Shown here piece by piece: positions 11,249-18,943 of a stretch of DNA of 40,263 nucleotides. How positions within the stretch are numbered: position 1 is the first letter of the stretch; every line of letters begins with the position of its first letter. Made by a program: the position numbers and the translations under genes. Source of the DNA: Promethearchaeota archaeon. GTDB taxonomy: Archaea > Asgardarchaeota > Lokiarchaeia > Sigyniarchaeales > SOKP01. The stretch covers positions 1-40,263 of the forward strand of contig JAGXNO010000036.1 of NCBI GenBank assembly GCA_019894975.1, given 5' to 3'. The notes below the pieces were generated by a model. That model did not search any database and had not been told where the DNA came from. It saw only the letters and a program-made list of their open reading frames with translations.

Positions 11249-12214
11249 TTAGCTTCTAACAATATCCCTAAAAATGTTCACAAATGCGTTAAAATTTTTA
11301 TTTATAAAATATATATCAAATGGATTTTTGTTTTTTAAAACAAGCATATAATAGGGTAAATCAATATCTTTGAGAAGTATCGGCTTGAATAGAAAATATC
11401 TTTCCGCTTTCCTCACAACTATTTGATCTTCTTGCTGTTCCAACTCCATATCCTCAAATACATCATTAATACTTAAGAAATAGCCAATTGTACTGCTCAA
11501 AAGTCTCTTTGAAATATCATCTTTAAAGCAGGAACCCAATATAATCGAATTTTTATCTATTATTATTAATCCTTCGCAGTCCAATTTCTTTGCATATTCT
11601 TCAATAGTCTTCTGTATCAATTCCGATTTTGGATAAAGTTCTAATAAAATTTGAGACATCCCACTCATGATTGTATAGGGATCATATATTGAAGTACAGA
11701 AAAACTGAATATTTTTATAATTCGCTGTTTCACTTATTTCCTTCTTTAATTCCTCAATTTGAGCTTCAATTTCACTTTCTATATTATGAATTAATTTAGG
11801 GTCACATTTATGAAAGAAAATGTTTAATGGTGGTTCGATGTTCAGTTCTTCAAATTTCTCAATTACATCGTATAAATAACTTAAGGATTCAATTATACGT
11901 GAAGAATCTAATATATCAATGACATAAATAGCGATTTCTGTCTCGTTAAAGAACTTGCCAGGATTTTTTAAATATGAGATTAGATAACTCTTTTGACCGC
12001 CTAAGTCCCATTCCGTTACCTCTCTCCCTAATAATTTGAAAGTTGTTCTCTGAGCACCTCTAGTTGGTTCAATTACAGCTATTTTTGAAAATTCTCTCTG
12101 TAGAGTTAAAATTATGCTTGTTTTACCGGCACCATCTAATCCAGTAAACACAATTTTGTAAGGTTTTTGTTTAGAATCCTTTTCTTCATGAAAGAACAAT
12201 AATGAATCTTCCAA
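11249..12214 (-). CDS. Rag/Gtr-like Arf-superfamily GTPase with C-terminal sensor-like domain
   Basis: A 321-residue protein. GTPase motifs: G1 G25-LDGAGKT32, switch I PTRGAQRTTF (T51), G3 WDLGGQ (69-74, catalytic-type Gln 74) and G4 H135-K-C-D138. HKxD in place of NKxD is the mark of eukaryotic Rag/Gtr GTPases, and the following FFCTSIYDPYTIMSGMSQIL parallels Rag FRTSIWDETLYKAWSSIV. After residue about 200 comes a second alpha/beta domain (GLIIIDKNSIILGSCF ... YYMLVLKN) of the size and place of the Rag roadblock domain. The start is TTG at 12214, 8 nt after GGTG; no ATG fits. It lies 19 nt behind the truncated CapA-like gene. Rag function in nutrient sensing is eukaryotic knowledge; here only architecture is shown. 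The second copy at 21105 is a paralogue. Confidence 0.86.
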   Translation of the reverse strand: MEDSLLFFHEEKDSKQKPYKIVFTGLDGAGKTSIILTLQREFSKIAVIEPTRGAQRTTFKLLGREVTEWDLGGQKSYLISYLKNPGKFFNETEIAIYVIDILDSSRIIESLSYLYDVIEKFEELNIEPPLNIFFHKCDPKLIHNIESEIEAQIEELKKEISETANYKNIQFFCTSIYDPYTIMSGMSQILLELYPKSELIQKTIEEYAKKLDCEGLIIIDKNSIILGSCFKDDISKRLLSSTIGYFLSINDVFEDMELEQQEDQIVVRKAERYFLFKPILLKDIDLPYYMLVLKNKNPFDIYFINKNFNAFVNIFRDIVRS

Positions 12215-12233
12215 ATGAATTTCACCCCTTTTT

Positions 12234-12737
12234 TTAATGGATTGTAAATATTATTCCTTCTAGATTTCCCAAAATGAAATCAGTATCACTAAAGAATTTT
12301 TTAATTCTTTTCTCAAAGAGTAAATTATAATCACCCATCTTCATTATATCTCCTACAAATCCTATTCTATATTTAACTTCCTCGGGTTTCAATTTAGGAT
12401 CTTTAAATTCAAACTCTCTCCAACCATCTTCATTCAGATCTCCTATATTTTCAATTTTGTGTATTATTCTTTGAATCATTCGGTAAATAAACAAAATCCC
12501 AAATACAAGAAAAGTGATAGAAAAAATAGCATACCATTGCCATGAAACGGTACCTCTGGATGTAGTCACCACGGAAGCCACAAATAAGAAATATATGAAA
12601 ATCATAAAAGGATAATAAAAATCAACAATTATATGTTTCATAATCCAATTGATTAATTCTTTCGTACTATAAGGACAGCCGTTTATGTTCCTTGGTTCCT
12701 TGTCTTCCTCTTCTACTTTTTCTTTTGATGATTTCAT
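12234..12737 (-). CDS. Membrane protein with truncated CapA-like metallophosphatase domain
   Basis: A 167-residue product. Two transmembrane helices (about 42-58 and 67-87) are followed by RIGFVGDIMKMGDYNLLFEK (124-143) and FILGNLEGII (154-163). GDIM followed about 30 residues later by NLEG is how CapA-type (poly-gamma-glutamate synthesis) calcineurin-like phosphatases begin, but the protein stops right after the NLEG element, so about 200 residues of the domain and most metal ligands are missing. No reading frame downstream restores it before the GTPase start 20 nt further on. This is probably a 3'-deleted remnant or a gene reduced to its membrane part; co-transcription with the Rag-like GTPase looks likely. 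Function of the surviving part unknown. Confidence 0.6.
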   Translation of the reverse strand: MKSSKEKVEEEDKEPRNINGCPYSTKELINWIMKHIIVDFYYPFMIFIYFLFVASVVTTSRGTVSWQWYAIFSITFLVFGILFIYRMIQRIIHKIENIGDLNEDGWREFEFKDPKLKPEEVKYRIGFVGDIMKMGDYNLLFEKRIKKFFSDTDFILGNLEGIIFTIH

Positions 12738-12966
12738 AACATTTCGCCCAATATTTTAATTAAAAATTTGAAGTCTAAAAGATTTCCACTCTAAGTTAAT
12801 AATATTCCAAGTTAATTTATAATTTTAATGATTTTTAGGTAGATTTGGTTTCATTATTAAGAGGTTTAGTTTTATTCTTAATAAATGGATTATCGAGGAA
12901 GAATTTAAAGTTTTATTAGCAAAGAAAGAGATATAATTTCAACTTAATTATTCTTAAAAAATTACT

Positions 12967-14391
12967 ATGACTGAAATAAAAAAAGAAATTGAAGAACCTT
13001 ATTCTTTTAAAAAAGCTGCTAAATATTCTACCGGACAAATTGCTGACCAAGCTGCTTACCAAACATTCACTTTTTTGGTATTCACATTCTATTTTACTGT
13101 AGTTCAACTCAACATTACGTTAATTACAGCAGGTTTTATAATATGGGCTTTTTGGAATAGTTTAAATGACCCTATGCTTGGTTATTTATCAGATAGAACA
13201 CATACAAGATTTGGACGCCGTTTACCCTATATCATGGTGTCAATAGTACCTCTTGGGATAATTATATTTCTATTGTTTACCCCAATACTACCGATTGGGG
13301 TAAACAACGAGGTTGGTAATTTTATTTATTTTATGATAATTATCATCGTTTTCGAATTTTTCTATACAATGTTCAGTCTTAACGCCACATCATTATTCCC
13401 AGAAACCTTCATTTCTGAAAATGAAAGAACCAAAGCTAACAATGTAAGACAAGCGTTTCTCATTTTAGGGTTAATAGTGGCATTCGTTTTACCGGGGTTG
13501 TTTATTGAAGACTATACGCCTGATCCTATAGACGCAGATAAAGCATTGGGAGAGTATCAGTTGTTCGGGATCGTTGCTATGATAATCATTATTATCGTTG
13601 GGTTAATTTTCGTTAAATTTACACCAAGAGAAAAGAAGCAATTCAATGAAGACTATAAAATAGCACCAAGCTTTTCCAACTCAATCAAAATGTGCATAAA
13701 AAGTAAATCTTTCATGTGGTACATTCCTGCGGAAATCGCGAATTGGTTTGTGTATGGTATATTACCAACTTTGATACCTCTTTATGCAAAAGCAGTATTG
13801 GGTATGAATGACGCTTTGATGATTTCGCTTCTTATGGGTGCAGCATTTGTATCTTCGGTAATATTTATTACATTTGTATGGAAACCTATAGTTAGAAGGA
13901 TTGGGAATAGAAAAGCATGGATGATTTCAATGACCTCTTGGATTGTAACCTTATTTCCGTTGATGTTCCTAGGACCAAATATGGAAATCGCTGCGATACT
14001 AGTGTTCTTTTTTATTGGTCTTGGGTTATCAGGTTCGTTCTATATAATCGACTTAATTGTAAGTGATATCATAGATGAGGACGAGGTAAATACAGGAACA
14101 CGTAGAGAAGCGGGTTATTATGGTGTAAATGCTTTTTTCTTACGATTGGCTATAATTATAGTTTTTGTAAGTATAGGACCTATGTTTATTATTGCTGACT
14201 GGGAAGTTTTTACGCTCCCGGCATCTGCAGAAATTCAAATGACACTTCGTATATTAATGTTTGTATATCCTTCAGTAGCGTTGATAATTGCAATTTTAGC
14301 TATTTATAAGTATCCTTTACATGGGGAAAAGTTAAAGCAAGTTAAAGAGGATTTAGCTAAAATACATGAACAAAAGAAATCAAAAATTTAA
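12967..14391 (+). CDS. GPH-family sugar transporter (MFS, MelB-like)
   Basis: A 474-residue integral membrane protein with about 12 hydrophobic helices. The loop after helix 2 reads WNSLNDPMLGYLSDRTHTRFGRRLPYI, the hallmark of the glycoside-pentoside-hexuronide cation symporter family (MelB NDP...DRT.TR.GRRRP). A second conserved stretch, SLFPETFISENERTKANNVRQ, is also typical. Likely job: cation-coupled uptake of sugars or glycosides across the cytoplasmic membrane. Coding for a periplasm-facing loop (FTPILPIGVNN) contains a perfect 14-bp inverted repeat. The ATG has no evident ribosome binding site, which may mean a leaderless transcript. It could supply substrate to the cytoplasmic beta-galactosidase and sulfatase 4-9 kb away; this is inference. 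It converges on the aminotransferase with a 5-nt gap. Confidence 0.92.
   Translation: MTEIKKEIEEPYSFKKAAKYSTGQIADQAAYQTFTFLVFTFYFTVVQLNITLITAGFIIWAFWNSLNDPMLGYLSDRTHTRFGRRLPYIMVSIVPLGIIIFLLFTPILPIGVNNEVGNFIYFMIIIIVFEFFYTMFSLNATSLFPETFISENERTKANNVRQAFLILGLIVAFVLPGLFIEDYTPDPIDADKALGEYQLFGIVAMIIIIIVGLIFVKFTPREKKQFNEDYKIAPSFSNSIKMCIKSKSFMWYIPAEIANWFVYGILPTLIPLYAKAVLGMNDALMISLLMGAAFVSSVIFITFVWKPIVRRIGNRKAWMISMTSWIVTLFPLMFLGPNMEIAAILVFFFIGLGLSGSFYIIDLIVSDIIDEDEVNTGTRREAGYYGVNAFFLRLAIIIVFVSIGPMFIIADWEVFTLPASAEIQMTLRILMFVYPSVALIIAILAIYKYPLHGEKLKQVKEDLAKIHEQKKSKI
13273..13307. repeat. Perfect 14-bp inverted repeat (hairpin) inside the transporter gene
   Basis: TTGTTTACCCCAAT (13273-13286), a 7-nt loop ACTACCG, then ATTGGGGTAAACAA (13294-13307): all 14 pairs match. 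It is fully coding, in the transporter's extracytoplasmic loop region. By composition it is far more G+C-rich at its core than the surroundings and should fold stably in mRNA. Confidence 0.85.
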
Positions 14392-14396
14392 ATTTT

Positions 14397-15707
14397 TTAT
14401 TTTTTAATTTTTTTCAATTTATCTAATGCAGTGCGTATCTTTGATAAAATCACATCGAGTTCGTGTTTTTGAACAACTAAAGGGGGTAATAATTTAAGAG
14501 TATCCTTTTTATTATCACAATAGTCAAGTAAGACTCCTTCTTTTATAATAGAAAGCATCGCTAATTGACTATTAGTTTCATTGTGGAATTCAACACCCCA
14601 CATAAGCCCTCTTCCTCTAATTTCCTTTATGAAATCAGGAAATTCTTCTTTAATTTCTTCTAATCCTCTCTGAAAATATTTCCCCATATCCTTAACATGA
14701 TTTAAAAATTTCTGATCGGATTGGATATTTAACATTTCTAAAGCTATAACACATCCAATATCTGAACCTCCAGTAGTAGATATATGAATAAATGGGTTAT
14801 CTTTATAGACGGCTTTTTCAATAAATGGTTTATAACTGCACACAGATAAAGGATAAATTCCAGAAGTCATCCCCTTTCCCAGTACCATAAAATCTGGTAC
14901 AACCTTTTCATTTGGATAGAGCCCACCATATATTGCCCATAACTCTCCAGTTCTCCCAAGACCTGCTTGAACTTCATCTATAATCATCATCACTCCATTT
15001 TCATCACAGATTTCGCGCACTTCAGCAAAATATCCTTCAGAAGCAATCAAAATTCCTCCAGTAGCAGGAATTGTTTCTAATATAACACATGCTATTTCAT
15101 CAGTTACGGCTTTTCTCATAGCATCAACATCATTGAAAGGAACTTGTTTAAACTCGGGAAGATTCCATAAAAAGTTGTCCCTAAACAGTGGATCTCCTGT
15201 TGCTAATGCAAACCCAGTATGACCATGATAACCCCCTATGGCTGAAATGCATCCTTTACGTTGAGTGTATGCTCTTGAAAACTTAATCGCACAATCCACA
15301 GCTTCACCTCCTGCAACGCCAAAGGTTGTTTTGCTTATGTCTCCAGGCATCAATTCTGCAAGCTTTTTCCCTAATAAAGCTCTTTGTTCAGATAAGAGAA
15401 TATGATCACCAATATCTAATCCACTATCCAGGGCATCCTTAACGATTTGAGTAATTCTTGGATTTCCATGTCCTAGGTTATATACTCCTCCTGAAGTACG
15501 ACAATTGTACATTTCTAAAGGAGGATCACCTGGTCTTGGCCCTTCTAATGTACGTAGGAAAATCCCGTCTCTTTCTCCAGGAATCACACCTAACCCTAGA
15601 CTTTTGAAAAAACGGACCTTAGGACCATTTACATGTTTCGAATATAGTTTAAGCAGTTCTTTTTGAGGTAACGATCCAATGAATTTCTTCTTAGGATTAT
15701 CATTCAT
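14397..15707 (-). CDS. Class III (PLP-dependent) aminotransferase
   Basis: A 436-residue fold-type I aminotransferase. Seen: GGEAVDCAIKFSRAYT (133-148, phosphate-binding region), GGYHGHTGFAL, D244 in DEVQAGLGRTG (pyridine nitrogen contact) and Schiff-base Lys K278 in LGKGMTSGIYPLS. The family includes acetylornithine, 4-aminobutyrate, putrescine and taurine aminotransferases; length and motifs fit the omega-aminotransferase group but substrate residues are not decisive. Soluble and apparently complete, ending in a lysine-rich helix. ATG at 15707. The gene stands alone: convergent with the transporter on one side and divergent from the TPR-like gene across 161 nt on the other. Arginine/lysine biosynthetic neighbours are absent, so a catabolic or polyamine role is equally possible. 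Confidence 0.9.
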   Translation of the reverse strand: MNDNPKKKFIGSLPQKELLKLYSKHVNGPKVRFFKSLGLGVIPGERDGIFLRTLEGPRPGDPPLEMYNCRTSGGVYNLGHGNPRITQIVKDALDSGLDIGDHILLSEQRALLGKKLAELMPGDISKTTFGVAGGEAVDCAIKFSRAYTQRKGCISAIGGYHGHTGFALATGDPLFRDNFLWNLPEFKQVPFNDVDAMRKAVTDEIACVILETIPATGGILIASEGYFAEVREICDENGVMMIIDEVQAGLGRTGELWAIYGGLYPNEKVVPDFMVLGKGMTSGIYPLSVCSYKPFIEKAVYKDNPFIHISTTGGSDIGCVIALEMLNIQSDQKFLNHVKDMGKYFQRGLEEIKEEFPDFIKEIRGRGLMWGVEFHNETNSQLAMLSIIKEGVLLDYCDNKKDTLKLLPPLVVQKHELDVILSKIRTALDKLKKIKK

Positions 15708-15797
15708 AATGGTAATAAATACGGGTAAAATATTTTAAAATTTTGAATTTAGAGATGAAAAGTGAAATTTTAAAAATGCGAGAAAAGCCAACTAACC

Positions 15798-15809
15798 ATT
15801 TATACATAA
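15798..15809 (+). promoter_or_regulatory. Putative TATA box before the TPR-like gene
   Basis: ATTTATACATAA is a reasonable archaeal TATA element in the 161-nt divergent gap between the aminotransferase and the TPR-like gene (ATG at 15869). Support is sequence similarity and position only. Confidence 0.33.
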
Positions 15810-15868
15810 TGCTTTTAAGGAAAATTGACTTCCTTATTTTTAATCCTTAGAGTGCAATCCACAAAATT

Positions 15869-16213
15869 ATGACCAATCCACCTTCAAAAGAATTAGATCA
15901 AGCGAGAAGCCTTATCATAAAAGCAAATATAGCATTTAGTGGGGATCTCGATAAGGCATCTAATTATGTTCAAGATGCTGAAAGAATTTTAAATTCTATA
16001 GCAGATGATCCCGCATCAGAAAGAGTCAGAATAGATCTGTTAAGAATTAAAGCCTGGATCTCCCTCTTGAAAGGTAATTTCATTAGTGCTAAAGAGTTAG
16101 CACAAGAATGTCTTATTTCCCTTACCATGACAGAAATTAAAAGTAATGTTAATTTAAATAGACGTAGAATACTAATAGTAAATAAAAAGGAAGATATAAA
16201 AAAAATATATTAG
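15869..16213 (+). CDS. Small TPR-like helical protein (possibly truncated)
   Basis: A 114-residue protein. Residues about 8-85 form helical hairpins with TPR-like spacing (LDQARSLIIKANIAFSGDLDKASNYVQDAERIL and RIDLLRIKAWISLLKGNFISAKELAQECL). After residue 90 the sequence becomes basic and low-complexity (NLNRRRILIVNKKED) and no longer looks like a repeat, so the gene may be the 5' part of a longer TPR protein that has acquired a stop. A TATA-like element lies about 60 nt upstream, and a 59-nt convergent gap separates it from the coiled-coil gene. I do not recognise a specific family; TPR proteins generally act as protein-protein scaffolds. Confidence 0.6.
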   Translation: MTNPPSKELDQARSLIIKANIAFSGDLDKASNYVQDAERILNSIADDPASERVRIDLLRIKAWISLLKGNFISAKELAQECLISLTMTEIKSNVNLNRRRILIVNKKEDIKKIY

Positions 16214-16272
16214 TTTGCTCTGCCAAATCGGCGTTTCAGTTAGGTTCTTCCACTTTAGACCCGTTTCTCCCC

Positions 16273-17142
16273 CTAAAATTCATAACCACATTTTTTACAA
16301 ACATGTTTCTTAGCGTACATTGGAATGTGACCAACATAGCTCAAAACTTTGCTTTTATCTTCAACAGTTTTAATGTCATGACCTACAGATCCGCACATGG
16401 GGCAAGTAATCCTTTCATCAGCAGCGAACCCCCCTGCGCCTATATCTGGAGGTTTTAATTCTTCTAATTCAGTTTCGACTTCAGTAAGATGGGCGGTTGT
16501 TGATTCTAAGGTTTGATCTTTTTCTGTAATTGACACACCTAACTCTTGGATTTGCGTATCTCTCTGTAATAGAGTATTATTTGATTCAGTTAATTGTGCG
16601 TTTAATTGCGTAAGTTCACTTTCAGAAGTAGTAAGTTTGGAAGTTAATTCTTCGTTATCAGCCTTTAATTTGTTGATTTCTTCTTGATTTGCTGAGGATT
16701 GGGTTTCTAAATCAGAAGCTTTCTGATTTGCAGCATCTAAGTCTTGTGTCAAAATGCCTACTTTTTCTTCAGAAGTAGCTAGTCTTGGTTCAAGATCACT
16801 AACTTTGTTTACATTTTCTTCTAAATCTTTGGTTAAAGTTTCTTTATCAGCAGCTAACCCATTTTTTTCGGCGGTTACAACTTCGATGGTTTTATCTTTT
16901 CTTTCACCGTCTCCAATTGTTTTTTCAAGTGTGTTTTGAGTGTCATCAAGCGTCTGTTTGGTATCAGCAAGTTCATTTTGAGTAGCTGCAAGTTTATCTT
17001 GAGTTTGAGATAAATCGGTTTTTGTTTCAGATAATTGTTTTTCCAGGTCGTTGACTTTAGCTCTAAGATCTAATAAGAACCTGCCTTCAACTGACACTTT
17101 TTTATCTGGTTTTTGTTCGGCTTTTTCCCAGTCAATACTAAT
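16273..17142 (-). CDS. Long coiled-coil protein with C-terminal zinc ribbon (probable ATT start)
   Basis: From GTG at 17097 the product is 274 residues: a continuous coiled coil from about 11 to 212 with repeated Q/N/T-rich heptads (LSQTQDKLAATQNELADTKQ), a GAGGF linker, and a zinc ribbon with C232-P-M-C235 and C267-K-K-C270 ending GYEF. The frame stays open upstream to a TGA at 17149-17151 and encodes a plausible ISIDWEKAEQKPDKK segment; the strong AAAGGTGA site lies just there, while GTG 17097 has none. I therefore place the start at ATT 17142, giving 289 residues. No signal peptide or membrane segment. Looks like a structural or tethering protein; the exact role is unknown. It stands alone between convergent and divergent neighbours. 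Confidence 0.78.
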   Translation of the reverse strand: MSIDWEKAEQKPDKKVSVEGRFLLDLRAKVNDLEKQLSETKTDLSQTQDKLAATQNELADTKQTLDDTQNTLEKTIGDGERKDKTIEVVTAEKNGLAADKETLTKDLEENVNKVSDLEPRLATSEEKVGILTQDLDAANQKASDLETQSSANQEEINKLKADNEELTSKLTTSESELTQLNAQLTESNNTLLQRDTQIQELGVSITEKDQTLESTTAHLTEVETELEELKPPDIGAGGFAADERITCPMCGSVGHDIKTVEDKSKVLSYVGHIPMYAKKHVCKKCGYEF

Positions 17143-17148
17143 TATAAT

Positions 17149-17156
17149 TCACCTTT
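17149..17156 (-). promoter_or_regulatory. Ribosome binding site deciding an ATT start
   Basis: On the minus strand this reads AAAGGTGA, a strong Shine-Dalgarno match. Its last three bases TGA are the in-frame stop that closes the reading frame upstream. The only codons before the body of the protein are ATT (17148), ATA (17145) and ATT (17142); the last lies 7 nt beyond GGTG. GTG at 17097 is over 50 nt away. Confidence 0.6.
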
Positions 17157-17298
17157 ATAGAGTTCAAATATCTTTTAATTTTAAACTAGTTTATTGAATT
17201 AATTTGATAATATTATATATATCATATTGAATCAAGCTTTTAATTTTTTTTGACTTTAGAGTACTATAATAATTTGAAATTAATATTATAAGTTAATT

Positions 17299-17310
17299 AA
17301 TTTCGAAATT
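17299..17310. promoter_or_regulatory. 12-bp palindrome upstream of the acyltransferase operon
   Basis: AATTTCGAAATT is a perfect 12-bp palindrome located 45 nt before the ATG at 17355, next to TATA-like sequence (AATATAATATAAGG). It is a candidate operator for a dimeric regulator; the AT-rich context makes chance occurrence quite possible. Confidence 0.33.
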
Positions 17311-17354
17311 ATAATATAATATAAGGAAATCATTAATGAAGTTCGACAAATTAA

Positions 17355-18200
17355 ATGAGCGGTGTAGATAATTCCGAAATAAAGGTCGAATATATATCAA
17401 CTTCAGGGGTATATAAAACACCATTTAGCCTAATTATTCTTCTACAGTTATTTATTGGGAGCATGATTTCTATTTTAATTAATATTTGGTTTTATAATGA
17501 TCTTTATTATCTTCTGACTGGAGAGAGATTTTTATCTTTTATTTTAATCGGACAATGGTGGGAATGGTTTCTACTACCATTGAACCTATACGGAAATCTA
17601 TTTCTATTTTCTTTTTCAATAATATTATTTTCAGGGGGAATAAATAAATTACTAAACAAATTAAGCCCTCCTAAAGAAGGAGTATTTAATAGAGGGAGTA
17701 AAGAATGGAAGTATACTCACCGTAGATTTTGGAATGCTTATTTTCCAATTTGGCTTGCGAGAGCAATACCAATACCATGGTCGGATATATTTGTTTACCG
17801 GTTGTATGGTGTTTCTATTGGTAAAAATGTTGTCGCTTACGAGGGGTATATTGATCCTGAATTTATTGAAATAGGAGATTTTACGATGACTTCATTAAAC
17901 ATATGTATCTTTTCACATCTCATATATCAGGATCGAATTATTATCAAAAAAGTAAGAATAGGTAAAGCTTGTGTTGTTGGACCTCAAACAATAATAAGTC
18001 CGGGTACAATAATGCAAGATGGTGCTGTTTTGGGAGCAAATAGTTATACTTGGATTGGGCAAGAATTAGAGAGTGATTTGATCCATGTTGGGACTCCTGT
18101 AAGTATGAATTTTCCTGTCCAATCATTAGAAGAATCTCAAGAAAAAGTAGAAAGAATTATAAAAGAACCATCTAAAAATCTAGAAGGAGATGCTAATTAA
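17355..18200 (+). CDS. Membrane-linked left-handed beta-helix (hexapeptide) acyltransferase-like protein
   Basis: A 281-residue protein. The N-terminal third has two or three hydrophobic segments (about 22-45, 55-75 and 78-95), then an amphipathic stretch, then hexapeptide repeats of the left-handed beta-helix type (IGKNVVAYEGYIDPEFIEIGDF, VRIGKACVVGPQTIISPGTI, VLGANSYTWIG) at about 150-245. Such domains are acetyl/acyltransferases, and trimerise. A catalytic His is not obvious (candidate in FSHLIYQD). The layout resembles the membrane plus hexapeptide C-terminal region of Pls-type peptide synthetases. It overlaps the next gene (TAATG), which is its paralogue, and both precede a metallophosphoesterase, so the three form an operon. 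Likely cell-envelope lipid or glycan modification, by inference. Confidence 0.86.
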   Translation: MSGVDNSEIKVEYISTSGVYKTPFSLIILLQLFIGSMISILINIWFYNDLYYLLTGERFLSFILIGQWWEWFLLPLNLYGNLFLFSFSIILFSGGINKLLNKLSPPKEGVFNRGSKEWKYTHRRFWNAYFPIWLARAIPIPWSDIFVYRLYGVSIGKNVVAYEGYIDPEFIEIGDFTMTSLNICIFSHLIYQDRIIIKKVRIGKACVVGPQTIISPGTIMQDGAVLGANSYTWIGQELESDLIHVGTPVSMNFPVQSLEESQEKVERIIKEPSKNLEGDAN

Positions 18201-18937
18201 TGTTTCAACCTGCTAGCTTAAAGGGTGAATCGCCAGTTCCTATCGATGAGCGAATTCGAAATAAATATCTCATATTCTATTTAATAATAATTATCTTAAG
18301 CTTTATTCCTTGCTCTCTATTTGAATATCTCTATGTGTTTTATCTATGGAATAAAGGATTATATCTGTTTTTCTTTATACTACTTCCATTAAATTTCTTT
18401 GTTTTGATTTATATACTCCAGATTAGCGCTGTGTTATTTTCTGCTTTATCCTTATTAATTATTAATTTACTTTATACCCCCAAAGAAGGAGTTTTTTCTC
18501 GGGATATAAAAGATAAAAATTATTTGTATTGGAACCTAAGAAATCTTTCTAAGAAGTGGGCATTGTTTGTTTCAGCTTCCAATCCTTTTCCGTGGCTGAA
18601 AAATCGCTTCGTTCTTAGATTTTTTGGAGTTAAAATAGGTAAGAATGGGATATGTGATACATGCTGGATTTCTTCAGAGTTCGTAGAAATTGGTCACAAT
18701 GTTATTATCGGTATGGGAACCACTCTCCTAAGTTTTGGAATTGAACAAGATAGATTAATATTAGAGAGGATTAAAGTAGGAGACGATGTAGTGATTGGAG
18801 CTAAATGTGTTTTATTGCCTGGCACAGTTCTAAAAAAGGGAGTAAAACTTTCTGCTCATTCTTATACAAACTATAATGATGTGTTAGAAGAGAATTCAAT
18901 ATATTTAGGTCACCCTGCAAAATTAAAAGAAGTTTAA
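18200..18937 (+). CDS. Second hexapeptide-repeat acyltransferase-like membrane protein (paralogue)
   Basis: A 245-residue paralogue of the preceding protein. Two hydrophobic helices (about 28-50 and 53-88) are followed by the shared PKEGVFSRDIKDKNYLYW segment, then FFGVKIGKNGICDTCWISSEFVEIGHNVIIGMG and further hexapeptide turns to VKLSAHSYTNYND, ending HPAKLKEV. The helix domain has about six coils, the usual size for a trimeric acyltransferase. The start ATG overlaps the upstream stop (TAATG), indicating translational coupling. Two consecutive divergent copies suggest a heteromeric enzyme or different substrates. Which acyl donor or acceptor is used cannot be told. Confidence 0.86.
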   Translation: MFQPASLKGESPVPIDERIRNKYLIFYLIIIILSFIPCSLFEYLYVFYLWNKGLYLFFFILLPLNFFVLIYILQISAVLFSALSLLIINLLYTPKEGVFSRDIKDKNYLYWNLRNLSKKWALFVSASNPFPWLKNRFVLRFFGVKIGKNGICDTCWISSEFVEIGHNVIIGMGTTLLSFGIEQDRLILERIKVGDDVVIGAKCVLLPGTVLKKGVKLSAHSYTNYNDVLEENSIYLGHPAKLKEV

Positions 18938-18943
18938 TGAATC

